43,374 nucleotides of DNA, from contig JAVBXL010000065.1 of NCBI GenBank assembly GCA_030824575.1, positions 1 through 43,374 of the forward strand. Direction: 5' to 3'. Origin of the DNA: a bacterium (lineage in GTDB: Bacteria; Pseudomonadota; Alphaproteobacteria; Sphingomonadales; Sphingomonadaceae). This document shows positions 43,155 to 43,374 of this stretch, piece by piece. The notes beneath the pieces were generated by a model that saw only the letters and a list, made by a program, of their open reading frames with translations, was not told the origin of the DNA and ran no database searches. Positions within the stretch are counted from its first letter, which is position 1. Each line of letters begins with the position of its first letter. The translations under genes were made by a program, and so were the position numbers.

Positions 43155-43219
43155 GGTTGTCTTCGTGACAACCGTTCGACCGCTAAACTTGAACCGGCAG
43201 ATGTGTTCGCACATCCGCC
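43155..43219 (+). promoter_or_regulatory. Two hairpins in the rplK leader
   Basis: GGTTGTC-TTCGT-GACAACC (43155-43173) and GGCA-GATGTG-TTCG-CACATC-CGCC (43196-43219), the latter with a UUCG tetraloop and one internal mismatch, lie 20 to 84 bases before the rplK start. They could be the binding site through which ribosomal protein L1 or another factor controls rplKA; that role is inferred. Confidence 0.5.
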
Positions 43220-43238
43220 AGCTAAAGAGTGAGTGACA

Positions 43239-43374
43239 ATGGCCAAGAAGATTACGGGCTATATCAAACTCCAGGTGCCCGCTGGAGACGCAAAGCCCGC
43301 CCCGCCGATCGGTCCTGCACTGGGTCAGCGCGGCGTGAACATCATGGAATTCTGCAAGGCGTTCAACGCGCAGA
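43239..43374 (+). CDS. rplK: Ribosomal protein L11 (3' cut by window end)
   Basis: The first 45 residues of L11, beginning [20 protein letters not shown] followed by [20 protein letters not shown]. The PPIGPALGQ motif is the conserved proline-rich part that contacts 23S rRNA and release or elongation factors. The gene runs past the window end. GAGTGAG lies before the ATG. It is the first gene of the usual rplK-rplA operon, with a structured leader upstream. Confidence 0.98.
   Translation, partial: MAKKITGYIKLQVPAGDAKPAPPIGPALGQRGVNIMEFCKAFNAQ

Overview
The window looks like chromosomal DNA of a sphingomonad (Alphaproteobacteria, Sphingomonadaceae, Sphingobium-like). The reasons are the high GC, the paired REP-type hairpins between genes, the isolated sucC beside etfBA, a TonB-dependent receptor of the type common in this family, GGAAC-N17-GTT (EcfG-like) promoter candidates, and the order tRNA-Trp, secE, nusG, rplK at the right end. 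No transposase, integrase, phage structural gene or CRISPR array was seen. The genus is an inference from gene content, not from a marker gene.

Left part (1-15.2 kb): the end of a DUF433 antitoxin-like gene, a ParD/ParE-type toxin-antitoxin pair, an unrecognised 343-residue protein, a cold-shock protein, small envelope or lipoproteins, then etfB-etfA and sucC on the minus strand. After these come a low-affinity iron permease-like protein, NhaA, and a compact two-gene unit made of an NfrB-like glycosyltransferase and an NfrA C-terminal-like outer-membrane protein. A TauE/SafE (TSUP) transporter with its TIGR02186-type partner and a DUF3422 protein follow.

Centre (15.2-31.4 kb): a block of thirteen minus-strand genes that is the most interesting part. 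Read in the direction of transcription it has a serine/threonine dehydratase, a LysR regulator, an amidohydrolase, an MhpA-like FAD hydroxylase, a GlcG/HbpS protein, a two-domain extradiol dioxygenase, a FAH-family hydrolase and a TonB-dependent receptor. A 13-bp perfect hairpin follows, then an esterase-like hydrolase, a GH1 beta-glycosidase, a second hydrolase, a small membrane protein and a GH106 alpha-L-rhamnosidase. Together they could take up a rhamnosylated aromatic glycoside (for example a flavonoid rutinoside), remove its sugars and acyl groups, hydroxylate the aglycone, cleave the ring and hydrolyse the product. This reading is inferred from families and gene order. A T-N11-A LysR-type dyad lies about 90 bp upstream of the first catabolic gene.

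Right part (31.5-43.4 kb): tRNA-Gln, a MarR regulator, a small lipoprotein, a divergent XRE-cupin regulator and EamA exporter that share two matching operators, an enoyl-CoA hydratase with a 15-bp tandem repeat in front of it, and a Rieske oxygenase translationally coupled to a phytoene-desaturase-like flavoprotein. Then come pyrB with a non-catalytic dihydroorotase-like partner, a YihY-type membrane protein, tRNA-Trp, secE, nusG and the start of rplK. Several intergenic spaces carry REP-like hairpins whose stems change in compensating ways.
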